Assembly (NCBI RefSeq): GCF_000148725.1
Contig: NZ_GL476320.1
Location: forward strand, 289,698-353,697
Length of the DNA: 64,000 nt
Source: Roseibium sp. TrichSKD4
Lineage (GTDB): Bacteria; Pseudomonadota; Alphaproteobacteria; Rhizobiales; Stappiaceae
Reading direction: 5' to 3'
The number at the start of each line of letters is the position of its first letter. The stretch's first letter is position 1. Positions 14,939-26,843 of the stretch are shown here, one piece after another. The notes under the pieces are model-generated. The model searched no databases, was not told where the DNA came from, and saw only the letters and a program-made list of their open reading frames with translations. The translations under genes were made by a program, and so were the position numbers.

Positions 14939-14963
14939 GTCATGAGATAAAGGGAAATGGAAG

Positions 14964-15344
14964 ATGAATGACAATGGTGATGCAGAAGATCCGGTGATCT
15001 ACATCGTGATTGGCCGTGTTTGGGATCATGAAGAGGGGACCACGGAAACGGCCACTCCGGTCCATGTGCTGCTTAAAGGCGCAGATGATGATGACGCGGT
15101 TCGCAAAACGCTCGAGGCTCTGACCGCAAAGGGGTTCGTTGAAGCCGAGCTTGACCAGATCGGCGTCATGGACGGAGAACCGGATGACCCGACATATGAG
15201 GCCGCATATGAGGATGCGTTGACTGGCAATGTCGCCGTCATCACATTCGCTGAATTACAAGCTATCGCCGAAAGGGATTCTCCCGAATTCGATTCTCTGG
15301 AATACGATTCCACTGCAGAGTCAGGAAATGAACCACGCCGTTAA
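14964..15344 (+). CDS. Small acidic protein of unknown function
   Basis: 126 residues beginning MNDNGDAEDPVIYIVIGRVW, with a GGAA-type site upstream. It is very rich in Asp and Glu, has no signal peptide and no transmembrane segment, and I recognise no family motif. Residues 10-95 look like an alternating strand/helix fold (VIYIVIGRVWD, TPVHVLLKGAD, DDAVRKTLEALTAKGF, GNVAVITFAELQAIA); the tail is disordered. It lies between the rpoC terminator and the rpsL promoter region, so it is probably expressed separately or by readthrough. Codon use resembles its neighbours. Confidence 0.7.
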   Translation: MNDNGDAEDPVIYIVIGRVWDHEEGTTETATPVHVLLKGADDDDAVRKTLEALTAKGFVEAELDQIGVMDGEPDDPTYEAAYEDALTGNVAVITFAELQAIAERDSPEFDSLEYDSTAESGNEPRR

Positions 15345-15796
15345 GACTTTGTTCATGCGTATAGCGGGCATGCGTTTTCTGCATTCGCAATAAAAGGTGC
15401 GATAGGTGGTTTTGGGGAGTAATAAAATTCTAAAAACCGGCTGGAAAATGTCCAAAAAACCCGAGAAAACCGCAAAATTCCCGGAAAACGGGAAATCGCG
15501 ATAAACCGCTTGACGGGAGAGGGTGTTGTGAGTAGGTTCCGGCCATCCCAAGGGCAGGCGGTAAGAGCACAGGTGTCCAGCGCGACGCGCGCAGGAGTAG
15601 GCCTCTTAAACGCTGCCGGGTTCATATAGGCGAACAAGCGTCGATTGCATGACCGCGGTTTGAATAACTCGTGGTCCTCTGGTTTTCGCAGCGCCGGCTG
15701 CTCAGTTTTGAGCGCGCGGGTGCGATTTTGCATGCAAGATCAGCGAAAACGGCAGTTGCGAAACGAATTTTGGATGGACGAGGTAAAGGGCACAAT
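15345..15796 (+). promoter_or_regulatory. rpsL (str operon) upstream region
   Basis: These 452 bases contain no supported gene. The first part (15390-15505) is A-rich with a six-pair hairpin (TTCCCG 15478-15483, CGGGAA 15489-15494). A candidate -35 element CTTGAC is at 15509-15514. The best -10 at the right distance is only TAGGTT (15533-15538), so the promoter call is tentative. A long untranslated leader of over 200 bases to rpsL would result. Confidence 0.4.
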
Positions 15797-16168
15797 ATGC
15801 CGACCATCAACCAGTTGATCCGCAAGCCGCGGAAAGTTCCGGCAAAGCGGAACAAGGTGCCGGCCATGGAGGCCTGCCCACAGAAGCGTGGTGTTTGTAC
15901 CCGCGTTTACACAACGACGCCAAAGAAGCCGAACTCGGCTCTGCGTAAGGTGGCTAAGATTCGCCTGACCAACGGCTTCGAAGTAATTGGATATATCCCG
16001 GGTGAAGGTCACAACCTTCAGGAGCACTCCGTGGTGATGATCCGTGGCGGTCGTGTAAAGGACTTGCCGGGTGTTCGTTATCACATCATTCGTGGTGTTC
16101 TTGATACCCAGGGCGTCAAGGACCGTAAACAACGCCGGTCCAAATACGGCGCTAAGCGGCCGAAGTAA
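15797..16168 (+). CDS. rpsL: 30S ribosomal protein S12
   Basis: 123 residues starting [13 protein letters not shown]; in-frame upstream codons are rejected because this is the universal S12 N-terminus. The decoding-centre segment [15 protein letters not shown] retains Lys at the position (about 43) whose change gives streptomycin resistance. First gene of rpsL-rpsG-fusA-tuf. Confidence 0.97.
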   Translation: MPTINQLIRKPRKVPAKRNKVPAMEACPQKRGVCTRVYTTTPKKPNSALRKVAKIRLTNGFEVIGYIPGEGHNLQEHSVVMIRGGRVKDLPGVRYHIIRGVLDTQGVKDRKQRRSKYGAKRPK

Positions 16169-16179
16169 GGAGCACATAG

Positions 16180-16650
<471 letters not shown>

Positions 16651-16674
16651 TCTGGACTTCGAAGGGCTGACGCA

Positions 16675-18750
16675 ATGTCCCGCACGCATAAAATCGAGGA
16701 CTACCGCAACTTCGGCATCATGGCTCACATCGATGCTGGTAAGACGACTACGACCGAGCGGATCCTCTATTACACCGGCAAAAGCCACAAGATCGGCGAA
16801 GTGCATGATGGCGCTGCCACCATGGACTGGATGGAGCAGGAGCAGGAGCGTGGCATTACGATCACGTCCGCTGCAACTACTGCATTCTGGAACGAAAAGC
16901 GCCTGAACATCATCGACACTCCAGGTCACGTTGACTTCACCATTGAAGTTGAGCGGTCCTTGCGTGTTCTTGACGGTGCAGTTGCACTTCTCGACGCCAA
17001 CGCTGGTGTTGAGCCGCAGACCGAGACAGTTTGGCGTCAGGCCGACAAGTACAACGTCCCGCGGATGATCTTCGTCAACAAAATGGATAAGCTCGGCGCC
17101 GATTTCGATCGCTGTGTTGAGATGATCCGTGATCGCCTCGGCGCAACTCCGCTGGTCATGCAGCTCAACGTTGGTGCTGAGAACGAATTCGCAGGTTGCG
17201 TTGACCTGCTGAAGATGAAGGCGCTCATCTGGCAGTCCGAAAATCTCGGTGCGGCTTGGGATGAGCTTGAAATTCCGGCTGAACTTGCAGACCGTGCTCA
17301 AGAAGCTCGCGACGCTCTGATCGAGACTGCAGTCGAGATCGACGAAGCGGCCATGGAAGCCTACCTTGAAGGTGAAGAGCCCTCCATGGAGAAGCTGAAA
17401 GAACTGATCCGCAAGGGCACTATCAACGGTGACTTCGTACCAGTTTTCTGTGGTTCTGCATTCAAGAACAAGGGTGTTCAGCCGCTGCTCGACGCAGTTG
17501 TTGACTACCTGCCGAGCCCGGTCGAAGTTCCTGCCATTAAGGGCATCGATCCGAAGACCGAAGGCGAAGCAGTTCGTACATCTTCTGATGAAGAGCCGCT
17601 CAGCATTCTCGCGTTCAAGATTGCAAACGATCCGTTCGTTGGCTCGCTGACGTTCTGCCGCATCTACTCTGGTGTTTTGAACAAGGGTGTATCCCTGCTC
17701 AACACTGTGAAGGAAAAGCGTGAGCGCGTCGGGCGCATGATGCAGATGCACTCAAACTCCCGTGAAGACATCGACGTTGCCTACGCTGGTGACATTGTTG
17801 CGATCGCGGGCCTCAAGGACACCACGACAGGTGACACACTGTGTGACCCGCTGAAGCCGGTTATCCTTGAGCGTATGGAATTCCCAGAGCCGGTCATCGA
17901 GATCGCGATTGAGCCGAAGACCAAGGCTGACCAAGAAAAGATGGGCATCGCCCTGAACCGTCTGGCTGCTGAAGATCCGTCTTTCCGTGTGAAGTCTGAC
18001 GATGAATCCGGTCAGACAATCATCGCCGGCATGGGCGAACTTCACCTCGATATCCTCGTTGACCGAATGAAGCGCGAATTCAAGGTTGAGGCGAATATCG
18101 GTGCTCCGCAGGTTGCCTATCGTGAAACCATTACACGTGCAGCAGATGTGGACTACACCCACAAGAAGCAGTCCGGTGGTTCTGGCCAGTTCGCTCGCGT
18201 CAAGCTCACTATTGAGCCGGCTGAGCCGAACGAAGGTTTCGTCTTCGAAAGCACCATTGTTGGTGGTTCGGTGCCGAAGGAATACATCCCGGGTGTGAGC
18301 AAGGGTATCGAAAGCGTTATGTCCTCTGGACCGCTGGCAGGCTTCCCGATGCTCGACATCAAGGCAACCCTGACCGACGGTGCATACCACGACGTTGACT
18401 CCTCCGTTATGGCCTTCGAAATCGCAGGTCGCGCAGGTTTCCGCGAAGGTATTGCCAAGGCAGCGCCGAAGCTTCTTGAGCCGGTCATGAAGGTTGAGGT
18501 GGTCACACCTGAAGAGTACATGGGCGACGTGATCGGGGATCTGAACTCCCGTCGTGGTCAAATCGCCGGTACCGAAAACCGCGGCATCGTAACGGTGATC
18601 ACCGGTATGGTCCCGCTGGCCAACATGTTCGGTTACGTAAACAATCTGCGGTCCATGTCCCAGGGTCGTGCGCAATATTCCATGGTCTTTGACCATTACG
18701 CGCAGGTTCCACAGGCAGTCGCCGAAGAGGTTCAGGCGAAATACGCCTGA
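16675..18750 (+). CDS. fusA: Elongation factor G
   Basis: 691 residues. GTPase motifs are the P-loop AHIDAGKT (17-24), DTPGHVDF (81-88) and NKMD (about 135-138). Domains II-V follow, giving the standard translocase length. It is 24 bases downstream of rpsG and 46 bases upstream of the second tuf gene. Confidence 0.98.
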   Translation: MSRTHKIEDYRNFGIMAHIDAGKTTTTERILYYTGKSHKIGEVHDGAATMDWMEQEQERGITITSAATTAFWNEKRLNIIDTPGHVDFTIEVERSLRVLDGAVALLDANAGVEPQTETVWRQADKYNVPRMIFVNKMDKLGADFDRCVEMIRDRLGATPLVMQLNVGAENEFAGCVDLLKMKALIWQSENLGAAWDELEIPAELADRAQEARDALIETAVEIDEAAMEAYLEGEEPSMEKLKELIRKGTINGDFVPVFCGSAFKNKGVQPLLDAVVDYLPSPVEVPAIKGIDPKTEGEAVRTSSDEEPLSILAFKIANDPFVGSLTFCRIYSGVLNKGVSLLNTVKEKRERVGRMMQMHSNSREDIDVAYAGDIVAIAGLKDTTTGDTLCDPLKPVILERMEFPEPVIEIAIEPKTKADQEKMGIALNRLAAEDPSFRVKSDDESGQTIIAGMGELHLDILVDRMKREFKVEANIGAPQVAYRETITRAADVDYTHKKQSGGSGQFARVKLTIEPAEPNEGFVFESTIVGGSVPKEYIPGVSKGIESVMSSGPLAGFPMLDIKATLTDGAYHDVDSSVMAFEIAGRAGFREGIAKAAPKLLEPVMKVEVVTPEEYMGDVIGDLNSRRGQIAGTENRGIVTVITGMVPLANMFGYVNNLRSMSQGRAQYSMVFDHYAQVPQAVAEEVQAKYA

Positions 18751-18796
18751 TCCACCTCTCAAAGTCAAAAAAGAATTAGAGAAACGGAGTAATCCG

Positions 18797-19987
18797 ATGG
18801 CGAAGGAAAAATTTGAGCGCAATAAGCCTCACGTCAACATTGGCACGATCGGCCACGTTGACCACGGTAAGACTACGCTGACTGCAGCAATCACGATGAC
18901 ACTTGCTGAGGCAGGTGGTGCAGAAGCTAAGGCTTACGACGAAATTGACGGTGCTCCTGAAGAGCGTGCACGCGGCATTACGATTTCCACGGCACACGTT
19001 GAGTATGAGACGGAAAACCGTCACTACGCTCACGTTGACTGCCCGGGCCACGCCGACTACGTGAAGAACATGATCACCGGTGCAGCGCAGATGGATGGCG
19101 CTATCCTGGTATGTTCTGCAGCAGATGGCCCAATGCCGCAGACCCGTGAGCACATCCTGCTTGCGCGTCAGGTTGGTGTACCGGCACTTGTCGTGTTCAT
19201 GAACAAGGTTGACCAGGTCGACGACGAAGAGCTTCTCGAGCTCGTCGAAATGGAAATCCGTGAGCTTCTGTCTTCTTACGAGTTCCCGGGCGACGACATT
19301 CCGATCGTCAAGGGTTCTGCACTTGCAGCAGTTGAGAACCGCGACGAAGCAATCGGCCGTGGTGCGATCCGTGAGCTGATGTCTCAGGTTGACGAATACA
19401 TCCCGACCCCTGAGCGTCCGAAGGATCAGCCGTTCCTGATGCCGATCGAAGACGTGTTCTCGATCTCTGGTCGTGGAACTGTTGTGACCGGTCGTGTTGA
19501 GCGCGGTGTGATCAACGTTGGTGAAGAAGTCGAGATCGTCGGCATCAAGGACACCGCGAAGACCACAGTTACCGGCGTTGAAATGTTCCGCAAGCTGCTT
19601 GATAGCGGTGAAGCAGGCGACAACATCGGCGCACTGATCCGCGGCGTTGCTCGCGAAGAAGTTGAGCGTGGCCAGGTACTTTGTAAGCCGGGTTCTGTTA
19701 CCCCGCACACGAAGTTCAAGGCTGAGGCTTACATCCTTACGAAGGAAGAGGGTGGCCGTCATACGCCGTTCTTCACCAACTACCGTCCTCAGTTCTACTT
19801 CCGTACGACTGACGTGACCGGTGTTGTGTCTCTTCCGGAAGGCACTGAAATGGTGATGCCGGGCGACAACGTCTCTGTTGACGTTGAGCTGATCGTTCCG
19901 ATCGCCATGGAAGATGGTCTGCGCTTCGCGATCCGCGAAGGTGGCCGGACCGTCGGCGCTGGCGTCGTCGCTTCCATCACTGAATAA
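18797..19987 (+). CDS. tufB: Elongation factor Tu, copy 2
   Basis: 396 residues, the same protein as at 1351-2541 and apparently the same nucleotide sequence from the CCG before the ATG to the TAA stop. The initiator is the ATG at 18797 behind a GGAG site; an in-frame extension reaching back into fusA is not real. This is the str-operon copy, downstream of fusA. Immediately outside the coding region the two loci are unrelated. Confidence 0.98.
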   Translation: MAKEKFERNKPHVNIGTIGHVDHGKTTLTAAITMTLAEAGGAEAKAYDEIDGAPEERARGITISTAHVEYETENRHYAHVDCPGHADYVKNMITGAAQMDGAILVCSAADGPMPQTREHILLARQVGVPALVVFMNKVDQVDDEELLELVEMEIRELLSSYEFPGDDIPIVKGSALAAVENRDEAIGRGAIRELMSQVDEYIPTPERPKDQPFLMPIEDVFSISGRGTVVTGRVERGVINVGEEVEIVGIKDTAKTTVTGVEMFRKLLDSGEAGDNIGALIRGVAREEVERGQVLCKPGSVTPHTKFKAEAYILTKEEGGRHTPFFTNYRPQFYFRTTDVTGVVSLPEGTEMVMPGDNVSVDVELIVPIAMEDGLRFAIREGGRTVGAGVVASITE

Positions 19988-20060
19988 TCGCCGGTAGGGC
20001 CTGCTCCGGTTTAATTGAAACTAAGGCGGCGGGCCCGCCGATTACCTCGGGAAATCTGAA

Positions 20061-20369
20061 ATGAACGGTCAGAATATCCGGATCCGACTTAAGGCATTTG
20101 ACCACCGTATTCTCGACGCCTCCACCAAGGAGATCGTGAACACGGCCAAGCGGACCGGTGCACAGGTACGGGGTCCCGTACCACTGCCGACGCGGATCGA
20201 GAAGTACACAGTACTTCGCGGACCGCATATCGATAAGAAAAGCCGCGATCAGTTCGAGATGCGTACACACAAGCGCTTGCTCGACATCGTTGATCCGACA
20301 CCGCAGACGGTTGACGCTCTTATGAAGCTCGATCTGGCCGCTGGTGTGGACGTCGAGATCAAGCTCTGA
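20061..20369 (+). CDS. rpsJ: 30S ribosomal protein S10
   Basis: 102 residues ([20 protein letters not shown]), with the conserved GPVPLPTR loop near residue 37. It also serves as NusE in antitermination. First gene of the S10 cluster. The 73 bases before it contain a GC-rich palindrome (CGGCGGGCCCGCCG at about 20027-20040). Confidence 0.97.
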   Translation: MNGQNIRIRLKAFDHRILDASTKEIVNTAKRTGAQVRGPVPLPTRIEKYTVLRGPHIDKKSRDQFEMRTHKRLLDIVDPTPQTVDALMKLDLAAGVDVEIKL

Positions 20370-20392
20370 GGCGGATCGAAGGGGACACGTCA

Positions 20393-21115
20393 ATGCGTTC
20401 TGGAGTGATCGCTCAGAAGGTGGGCATGACTCGTATCTATAATGATGCGGGTGCAAATGTTCCGGTCACAGTTCTGCGGCTGGAAAAGTGTCAGGTGGTT
20501 GCCCACCGGACTGAAGAAAAGAACGGCTACACTGCGCTGCAAGTCGGCGTCGGTCTGGCAAAAGTAAGGAATACGCCTAAGGCGATGCGTGGTCACTACG
20601 CTGTTGCCAAGGTGGAGCCCAAGCGCAAACTCGCCGAGTTCCGCGTGTCGGCCGACAACATGATCGACGTTGGCGCGGAAATCACCGCTGACCACTACGT
20701 CGAAGGTCAGTTCGTCGACGTCACAGGCACTTCGATCGGTAAGGGTTTTGCCGGTGTTATGAAGCGTCACAACTTCGGTGGTGGCCGCGCCTCTCACGGT
20801 AACTCGATCTCGCACCGTTCACACGGTTCGACCGGTCAGTGTCAGGATCCGGGCCGCGTCTTCAAGGGCAAGAAAATGGCCGGTCATATGGGTGATGCCC
20901 GCGTGACCACGCAGAACTTGAAAGTTGTGCGTACGGATGTTGAGCGTGGCTTGATCATGGTTGAAGGTTCCGTTCCGGGCACCAAGGGTGGCTGGATTCT
21001 GGTCCGCGACGCGATCAAGAAGGCGCTCCCTGAAGGTGTGCCAACACCGGGTGCGTTCCGTGCGCCTGAAGCCGCTGCAGCTGGTGCTGAAGCAGCCGGG
21101 AAGGAGAGTGAGTGA
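20393..21115 (+). CDS. rplC: 50S ribosomal protein L3
   Basis: 240 residues, long for L3 because of an Ala/Glu-rich C-terminal tail (about 215-240), common in alphaproteobacteria. The segment [20 protein letters not shown] contains the glutamine methylated by PrmB in the family. Its TGA stop overlaps the rplD ATG by one base. Confidence 0.97.
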   Translation: MRSGVIAQKVGMTRIYNDAGANVPVTVLRLEKCQVVAHRTEEKNGYTALQVGVGLAKVRNTPKAMRGHYAVAKVEPKRKLAEFRVSADNMIDVGAEITADHYVEGQFVDVTGTSIGKGFAGVMKRHNFGGGRASHGNSISHRSHGSTGQCQDPGRVFKGKKMAGHMGDARVTTQNLKVVRTDVERGLIMVEGSVPGTKGGWILVRDAIKKALPEGVPTPGAFRAPEAAAAGAEAAGKESE

Positions 21116-21735
21116 TGGAACTTCAGGTCAAGACCCTGGAAGGCGGGGCGGCCGGTTCGATCACGGTGTCGGATGAGATCTTTGGTCTCGAGCCGCGCAC
21201 CGATCTGATCCACCGTGTGGTGCGTTGGCAGCTCGCCAAGCGCCAGGCCGGTACCCACAAGACGCTTCAGCGTTCCGAAGTTACTGGCACAACGAAGAAA
21301 TTCGTTCGCCAGAAAGGCTCCGGTGGCGCTCGTCACGGCAACCGCAAGGCTCCGCAATTCCGCGGCGGCGGTAAGGCTTTCGGCCCGATCGTTCGCGATC
21401 ACAGCCACGATCTTCCCAAGAAGGTACGTGTGCTCGGTCTGAAGCACGTTTTGTCTGCAAAGGCGAAAGCCGACAGCCTGATCGTTGTTGAGGATGCCAA
21501 GGCAGCTGAAGCAAAGACAAAGGCTCTGAAGGAGCAGCTTGCGAAAGCTGGCCTGACCAGCGCGCTCATCATCGATGGCGCTGAGGTTGATGCCAACTTT
21601 GCTCTTGCTTCACGGAACATCCCGCATGTGGACGTTCTGCCGGTTCAGGGCATCAACGTTTACGACATCATGCAGGCCAACACACTTGTGTTGACCAAAG
21701 CAGCGGTGTCCGCACTTGAGGAGCGCTTTAAATGA
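21115..21735 (+). CDS. rplD: 50S ribosomal protein L4
   Basis: 206 residues starting [16 protein letters not shown]. The extended loop with [20 protein letters not shown] (about 63-82) lines the exit tunnel. The ATG at 21115 overlaps the rplC stop and is preferred to the GTG one codon earlier because it lies at the coupled TGATG junction. L4 is the autogenous regulator of S10 operons in some bacteria; no such leader is evident here. Confidence 0.97.
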   Translation: MELQVKTLEGGAAGSITVSDEIFGLEPRTDLIHRVVRWQLAKRQAGTHKTLQRSEVTGTTKKFVRQKGSGGARHGNRKAPQFRGGGKAFGPIVRDHSHDLPKKVRVLGLKHVLSAKAKADSLIVVEDAKAAEAKTKALKEQLAKAGLTSALIIDGAEVDANFALASRNIPHVDVLPVQGINVYDIMQANTLVLTKAAVSALEERFK

Positions 21736-22025
21736 GCAACCTTCCTCACTACGACAAAATCGTCGGCCCGGTGATCACCGAAAAGGCGACCTTGGCTTCT
21801 GAAGAGAACAAGGTTGTCTTCAAGGTAGCCAACGACGCGACCAAGCCTGAAATCAAGGCTGCTGTTGAAGCGTTGTTCGGTGTCAAGGTCACGGCCGTAA
21901 ACACTCTGGTCCGCAAGGGCAAGGTGAAGCGGTTCCGCGGTCGTCTTGGCCGTCAGTCCGACTTCAAAAAGGCCGTCGTGACGCTCGCCGAAGGGCAAGC
22001 CATCGACGTGACCACCGGGCTTTAA
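21732..22025 (+). CDS. rplW: 50S ribosomal protein L23
   Basis: 97 residues ([19 protein letters not shown]). The [21 protein letters not shown] tail is typical. L23 sits at the tunnel exit and docks trigger factor and SRP. Its start overlaps the rplD stop by four bases (ATGA). Confidence 0.97.
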   Translation: MSNLPHYDKIVGPVITEKATLASEENKVVFKVANDATKPEIKAAVEALFGVKVTAVNTLVRKGKVKRFRGRLGRQSDFKKAVVTLAEGQAIDVTTGL

Positions 22026-22043
22026 GGCGGGGGACAGAAGAAA

Positions 22044-22877
22044 ATGGCACTTAAGACATTCAATCCCACGTCGCCGGGCCGCCGCCAACTGGTTCAAGTT
22101 GATCGGTCCGACCTCCATAAGGGCAAGCCGGTCAAGACTTTGACCGAAGGTCTATCCAAAAAAGGAGGCCGTAACAACACTGGCCGCCTGACATCACGAA
22201 ATCGGGGTGGTGGTCATAAGCGTTCTTATCGTCTGGTAGATTTCAAGCGTCGTAAGTTCGACGTGCCGGCAACTGTAGAGCGTCTGGAATATGACCCGAA
22301 CCGCACAGCCTTCATCGCGTTGATCCGCTATGAAGATGGTGAGCTGAGCTACATCCTGGCGCCGCAGCGTCTGGCAGCTGGAGACAAGGTTATCTCCGGT
22401 CAGTCAGTTGACGTTAAGCCGGGCAACGCTATGCCGCTTGCTTCCATTCCGGTTGGCACAATCGTGCACAACATCGAAATGAAGCCAGGCAAGGGCGCTC
22501 AGATCGCTCGCTCCGCTGGTGCATTCGTTCAGGTCGTTGGCCGTGACCAGGGTTACACAACCCTGCGTCTGATGTCCGGTGAACAGCGCCGGGTTCTGGG
22601 AACATGCATGGCAACAGTTGGTGCCGTGTCCAACCCGGATCACTCCAACATCAATCTCGGCAAGGCGGGTCGCTCCCGTTGGTTGGGCATTCGCCCGCAC
22701 ACCCGCGGTGTTGCTATGAACCCGATCGACCACCCACACGGTGGTGGTGAGGGACGTACCTCCGGCGGCCGTCATCCGGTTACTCCTTGGGGTAAACCGA
22801 CAAAAGGCAAGCGCACACGGCGTAACAAGCAGACTGATAAATATATCGTCCGCAGCCGCCACGCGCGTAAGAAGTAA
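22044..22877 (+). CDS. rplB: 50S ribosomal protein L2
   Basis: 277 residues, full length. The C-terminal signature [20 protein letters not shown] (about 222-241) contains the conserved histidine near the peptidyl transferase centre. Eighteen bases after rplW. Confidence 0.98.
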   Translation: MALKTFNPTSPGRRQLVQVDRSDLHKGKPVKTLTEGLSKKGGRNNTGRLTSRNRGGGHKRSYRLVDFKRRKFDVPATVERLEYDPNRTAFIALIRYEDGELSYILAPQRLAAGDKVISGQSVDVKPGNAMPLASIPVGTIVHNIEMKPGKGAQIARSAGAFVQVVGRDQGYTTLRLMSGEQRRVLGTCMATVGAVSNPDHSNINLGKAGRSRWLGIRPHTRGVAMNPIDHPHGGGEGRTSGGRHPVTPWGKPTKGKRTRRNKQTDKYIVRSRHARKK

Positions 22878-22888
22878 AGGGCAAGATC

Positions 22889-23167
22889 GTGGCACGTTCT
22901 GTCTGGAAAGGTCCGTTTGTAGACGGTTACCTTCTGAAAAAAGCGGACAAGGTTCGCGAGTCCGGCCGCAACGAGGTCATCAAGACCTGGAGCCGCCGCT
23001 CAACGATCTTGCCTCAGTTTGTTGGACTGACATTTGGCGTTTACAACGGCCAAAAGCATGTCCCGGTACTGGTGTCTGAAGAAATGATTGGTCACAAGTT
23101 CGGTGAATTTTCTCCGTCTCGTACCTACTACGGACACGGCGCCGACAAAAAGGCTAAGAGGAAGTAA
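22889..23167 (+). CDS. rpsS: 30S ribosomal protein S19
   Basis: 92 residues starting at a GTG (reads [18 protein letters not shown] after the initiator), which matches the universal S19 N-terminus. Signature [23 protein letters not shown] near residue 32 is complete. Binds 16S rRNA in the 30S head with S13. Confidence 0.97.
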   Translation: MARSVWKGPFVDGYLLKKADKVRESGRNEVIKTWSRRSTILPQFVGLTFGVYNGQKHVPVLVSEEMIGHKFGEFSPSRTYYGHGADKKAKRK

Positions 23168-23169
23168 CG

Positions 23170-23550
23170 ATGGGCAAGCCGAAGCGTGAGCGGACGCTCG
23201 CTGACAACGAGGCCCGGGCAATGACCCGCATGCTGCGCGTATCTCCGCGCAAGCTGAATCTCGTTGCGGCTTCGATCCGCGGTAAAAAGGTTGGCAGCGC
23301 GATTGCCGATCTGACCTTCTCTCGCAAGCGTATTGCGCAAGACGTCAAGAAAACCTTGATGTCCGCGATTGCGAATGCGGAAAACAACCACGACCTGGAC
23401 ATCGACAACCTGATGGTTGCCGAAGCTCATGTTGGCAAGGCATTTGTCATCAAGCGTTTCCAGGCTCGTGCACGTGGTCGCGTTGGCCGGATCGAGAAGC
23501 CTTTCTCGAACTTGACCATCGTCGTCCGTGAAGTCGAGGAGAGTGCCTGA
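23170..23550 (+). CDS. rplV: 50S ribosomal protein L22
   Basis: 126 residues. The C-terminal beta hairpin with [20 protein letters not shown] reaches into the exit tunnel and is the macrolide-resistance site in the family. Two bases separate it from rpsS, and its TGA overlaps the rpsC ATG. Confidence 0.97.
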   Translation: MGKPKRERTLADNEARAMTRMLRVSPRKLNLVAASIRGKKVGSAIADLTFSRKRIAQDVKKTLMSAIANAENNHDLDIDNLMVAEAHVGKAFVIKRFQARARGRVGRIEKPFSNLTIVVREVEESA

Positions 23551-24278
23551 TGGGACATAAAGTAAACCCGATCGGCATGCGCCTCGGGATTAACCGTACC
23601 TGGGATTCTCGCTGGTTCGCACCGAAGGGTGAATATGGCGGTCTTCTCCACGAAGATTTCCGGATCCGCGAATTCCTGATGAACGAACTGAAGCAGGCAG
23701 CTGTTTCCAAAATCGTCATCGAACGTCCGCACAAAAAAGCTCGTGTCACCATTCACTCCGGTCGCCCGGGTGTTGTGATCGGCAAAAAGGGTGCTGACAT
23801 CGAGCGTCTTCGCAAGAAGATCGCTGACATCACCAAGTCCGAAGTGCACATCAACATCGTTGAAGTGCGCAAGCCTGAAGTTGACGCAACTCTCGTTGCG
23901 GCTTCGATCGCCCAGCAGCTGGAACGCCGTGTTGCATTCCGTCGTGCCATGAAGCGGTCCGTTCAGTCGGCTATGCGTCTTGGCGCACAAGGCATCAAGA
24001 TCACCTGTGGTGGCCGTCTCGGTGGCGCGGAAATCGCGCGTATCGAATGGTACCGTGAAGGTCGCGTGCCGCTCCACACACTTCGCGCTGACATCGATTA
24101 CGGTGTTGCATCCGCTCACACGGCTTACGGCGTGTGCGGTGTGAAGGTCTGGATCTTCAAGGGTGAAATTCTCGAGCACGATCCGATGGCGTCTGAACGC
24201 CGCGCGACCCAGGGCTCGGATAATAACCAGGGTGATCGCGGCGGACGCCGGGATCGGGGCCGCGAGCGCGCAGCTTAA
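23550..24278 (+). CDS. rpsC: 30S ribosomal protein S3
   Basis: 242 residues. A type II KH domain lies at about 40-110 ([18 protein letters not shown] near 70). The C-terminal domain contains [20 protein letters not shown]. The Gly/Arg/Asp-rich tail (about 215-242) is an alphaproteobacterial-style extension. Confidence 0.97.
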   Translation: MGHKVNPIGMRLGINRTWDSRWFAPKGEYGGLLHEDFRIREFLMNELKQAAVSKIVIERPHKKARVTIHSGRPGVVIGKKGADIERLRKKIADITKSEVHINIVEVRKPEVDATLVAASIAQQLERRVAFRRAMKRSVQSAMRLGAQGIKITCGGRLGGAEIARIEWYREGRVPLHTLRADIDYGVASAHTAYGVCGVKVWIFKGEILEHDPMASERRATQGSDNNQGDRGGRRDRGRERAA

Positions 24279-24325
24279 TTTAAGCTGCCTGCCGCTCGTT
24301 AAACACGAAAGACGAGAGAAGAGCG

Positions 24326-24739
24326 ATGCTGCAACCGAAGCGCACAAAGTTCCGCAAGCAGCACAAGGGCCGCATCCACGGTTTGTCGAAGGGAGGCACA
24401 GACCTCAACTTCGGCGCTTTCGGTCTGAAGGCTGTTGAGCCAGAGCGCGTTACCGCGCGTCAGATCGAAGCGGCCCGCCGTGCCATGACCCGCCATATGA
24501 AGCGTGCGGGTCGCGTATGGATCCGGATCTTCCCGGACCTCCCGGTTTCTTCAAAGCCGGCTGAAGTCCGCATGGGTAAAGGTAAGGGTTCTCCGGACTA
24601 CTGGGCTTGCCGAGTCAAGCCGGGCCGGATCATGTTCGAAATCGACGGTGTGCCGGAAGACGTTGCTCGCGAAGCTATGCGTCTTGCTGCCGCCAAACTG
24701 CCGATCAAGTGCCGGTTCGTCCAGCGGATCGCCGACTAA
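24326..24739 (+). CDS. rplP: 50S ribosomal protein L16
   Basis: 137 residues ([20 protein letters not shown]). The segment [20 protein letters not shown] near residue 80 carries the arginine hydroxylated by YcfD in the family. Required for A-site tRNA accommodation. Forty-seven bases after rpsC. Confidence 0.97.
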   Translation: MLQPKRTKFRKQHKGRIHGLSKGGTDLNFGAFGLKAVEPERVTARQIEAARRAMTRHMKRAGRVWIRIFPDLPVSSKPAEVRMGKGKGSPDYWACRVKPGRIMFEIDGVPEDVAREAMRLAAAKLPIKCRFVQRIAD

Positions 24740-24760
24740 GGCAGTCAAGGAGTCAAGGCC

Positions 24761-24961
24761 ATGAAGGCGAGTGATGTAAGGGCTAAAACCCTCGACGAGC
24801 TCCGCACTGAGCTTGAGGGTCTGAAGAAAGAGCAGTTCAACCTGCGCTTTCAGAAGGCCACGGGTCAGCTTGAAAACACTGGGCGCGTCCGGCAAATCCG
24901 CCGCGACATCGCCCGGATCGAAACGATCATGCGCGAAAAGCGCGTGGCGGCTAGCGCGTAA
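24761..24961 (+). CDS. rpmC: 50S ribosomal protein L29
   Basis: 66 residues forming two long helices; the family motif [19 protein letters not shown] is at about 23-41. Located at the tunnel exit beside L23. Twenty-one bases after rplP and ten before rpsQ. Confidence 0.96.
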   Translation: MKASDVRAKTLDELRTELEGLKKEQFNLRFQKATGQLENTGRVRQIRRDIARIETIMREKRVAASA

Positions 24962-24971
24962 GGAGACGGCA

Positions 24972-25202
24972 ATGCCAAAGCGTATTCTGCAGGGCACCGT
25001 TGTCGGCGACGCAAACGACAAGACGGTTACCGTCAAGGTTGAACGTCGTTTCACCCATCCGCTTCTGAAAAAGACCGTTCGTCGGTCCAAGAAGTATCGG
25101 GCACACGACGAAGCAAACACACATAAAATCGGCGATTCTGTACAAATCGAAGAATGTGCGCCGATTTCGAAAAACAAACGTTGGACTGTGGTCGCAAGCT
25201 GA
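24972..25202 (+). CDS. rpsQ: 30S ribosomal protein S17
   Basis: 76 residues starting [20 protein letters not shown] at the ATG at 24972, behind AGGAGACGGC. An extension upstream in the same frame would run into rpmC and is rejected. OB-fold protein binding the 5' domain of 16S rRNA. Confidence 0.96.
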   Translation: MPKRILQGTVVGDANDKTVTVKVERRFTHPLLKKTVRRSKKYRAHDEANTHKIGDSVQIEECAPISKNKRWTVVAS

Positions 25203-25271
25203 CCACAGCCCACTAGGTGAGCATCAGGCGCCCGTGGCAGGTGCGCCGATAGAAGAACAAGGCAGCCAGTC

Positions 25272-25640
25272 ATGATTCAGATGCAAACAAACCTCGACGT
25301 CGCCGACAACTCCGGCGCTCGTCGTGTCATGTGCATCAAAGTGCTCGGCGGCTCCAAGCGGAAATATGCCCAGGTAGGCGACATCATCGTCGTCTCCGTG
25401 AAAGAGGCAATCCCGCGAGGCCGCGTTAAAAAGGGCGATGTGATGAAGGCTGTTGTCGTGCGCACGGCAAAGGATATCCGCCGTCCCGATGGCAGCGTGA
25501 TCCGGTTCGACCGCAATGCGGCCGTGCTGGTCAACAACAACAAGGAGCCAGTCGGCACCCGTATCTTCGGGCCAGTGCCGCGCGAACTCCGTGCAAAGAA
25601 CCACATGAAAATCATTTCACTCGCGCCGGAGGTGCTCTGA
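25272..25640 (+). CDS. rplN: 50S ribosomal protein L14
   Basis: 122 residues ([20 protein letters not shown]), exact family length. Contacts 16S rRNA in bridge B8 and the silencing factor RsfS. Sixty-nine bases after rpsQ; its TGA overlaps the rplX ATG by one base. Confidence 0.97.
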   Translation: MIQMQTNLDVADNSGARRVMCIKVLGGSKRKYAQVGDIIVVSVKEAIPRGRVKKGDVMKAVVVRTAKDIRRPDGSVIRFDRNAAVLVNNNKEPVGTRIFGPVPRELRAKNHMKIISLAPEVL

Positions 25641-25957
25641 TGGCTGCGAAAATTAAAAAAGGCGACACAGTTGTAGTACTCACCGGACGTGACAAGGGCA
25701 AGTCCGGCGAAGTCATCCAGCTGCTGCCTGCCGATAACAAGGCGCTTGTCCGTGGCGTGAACCTCGTTCGCCGCCACCAGAAGCAGACCCAGACCCAGGA
25801 AGGCGGGATCGTTTCCAAGGAAGCTCCGATCCACCTGTCCAACCTGTCGGTTGCTGATCCGAAAGACGGGAAAGCAACTCGTGTTGGCTTCCAGGTCAAG
25901 GAAGACGGCTCCAAGGTCCGTGTGGCCAAGCGTTCGGGAGACCTGATCGATGGCTGA
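25640..25957 (+). CDS. rplX: 50S ribosomal protein L24
   Basis: 105 residues with an N-terminal KOW motif ([20 protein letters not shown], residues 7-26). Assembly initiator for the large subunit. Its last eight bases overlap rplE. Confidence 0.97.
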   Translation: MAAKIKKGDTVVVLTGRDKGKSGEVIQLLPADNKALVRGVNLVRRHQKQTQTQEGGIVSKEAPIHLSNLSVADPKDGKATRVGFQVKEDGSKVRVAKRSGDLIDG

Positions 25958-26504
25958 GACCTACGTACCGCGTCTTAAGACGCATTACGAAGAAGTTGTT
26001 CGCAAGCAACTTCAGGAAAAGTTCGACTACAAGAACCCGATGATGGTTCCTAAGTTGAACAAGATCGTTTTGAACATCGGCGTTGGTGAAGCCGTTGGGG
26101 ATTCCAAGAAGGCCCGTACTGCGGCTGCCGATCTTGCCCTGATTGCTGGTCAGAAGCCGGTTGTAACCAAGGCAAAGAAATCCATCGCGACCTTTAAGGT
26201 TCGTGAAGGCATGCCGCTTGGTTCCAAGGTGACCCTGCGCCGCCAGCAGATGTTTGAATTCATGGACCGTTTGATCACCATCGCGCTTCCGCGCGTTCGT
26301 GACTTCCGGGGTCTGAACCCGAAGAGCTTCGACGGTCGCGGCAACTATGCGATGGGCATCAAGGAACACATCGTGTTTCCAGAGATCGAGTACGACAAGG
26401 TCGACCAGATCTGGGGCATGGACGTGATTGTCTGCACCACCGCTGCAAACGACGACGAAGCGCGCGAATTGCTCCGCGCGTTCAACTTCCCGTTCACGAA
26501 GTAA
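25950..26504 (+). CDS. rplE: 50S ribosomal protein L5
   Basis: 184 residues ([16 protein letters not shown] after Met). Contains [14 protein letters not shown] near residue 36 and the P-site loop region near 70-85. Binds 5S rRNA with L18 and L25. Translationally coupled to rplX by the eight-base overlap. Confidence 0.97.
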   Translation: MAETYVPRLKTHYEEVVRKQLQEKFDYKNPMMVPKLNKIVLNIGVGEAVGDSKKARTAAADLALIAGQKPVVTKAKKSIATFKVREGMPLGSKVTLRRQQMFEFMDRLITIALPRVRDFRGLNPKSFDGRGNYAMGIKEHIVFPEIEYDKVDQIWGMDVIVCTTAANDDEARELLRAFNFPFTK

Positions 26505-26525
26505 CGGGCAAGGAAGGGAACGACG

Positions 26526-26831
26526 ATGGCGAAGAAGAGCGCGGTCGAAAAGAATGAGCGTCGTAAGAAGCTCGTCAAGAAATACGCTGAGAAGCGCGCC
26601 ACTCTGAAGGCACAGGCCAAAGACGAAAGCCTGAGTCTGGAAGAGCGGTTCAATGCACGCCTCAAGCTTGCAAAACTACCGCGGAATTCCGCACCGAACC
26701 GAGTTCGCAACCGTTGCGAAGTCTCCGGTCGTCCGCGCGGTTTCTACCGCAAGCTGAAGATGTCGCGTATTGCGCTTCGTGAACTGGGCTCCCTGGGTAA
26801 GATCCCCGGCCTGGTCAAGTCGAGCTGGTAA
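26526..26831 (+). CDS. rpsN: 30S ribosomal protein S14 (zinc-free type)
   Basis: 101 residues. Only a single cysteine lies in the region that forms a zinc ribbon in C+ S14 proteins ([20 protein letters not shown] near 60), so this is the long, zinc-independent form. Twenty-one bases after rplE. Confidence 0.97.
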   Translation: MAKKSAVEKNERRKKLVKKYAEKRATLKAQAKDESLSLEERFNARLKLAKLPRNSAPNRVRNRCEVSGRPRGFYRKLKMSRIALRELGSLGKIPGLVKSSW

Positions 26832-26843
26832 GGAGAAACTCCC

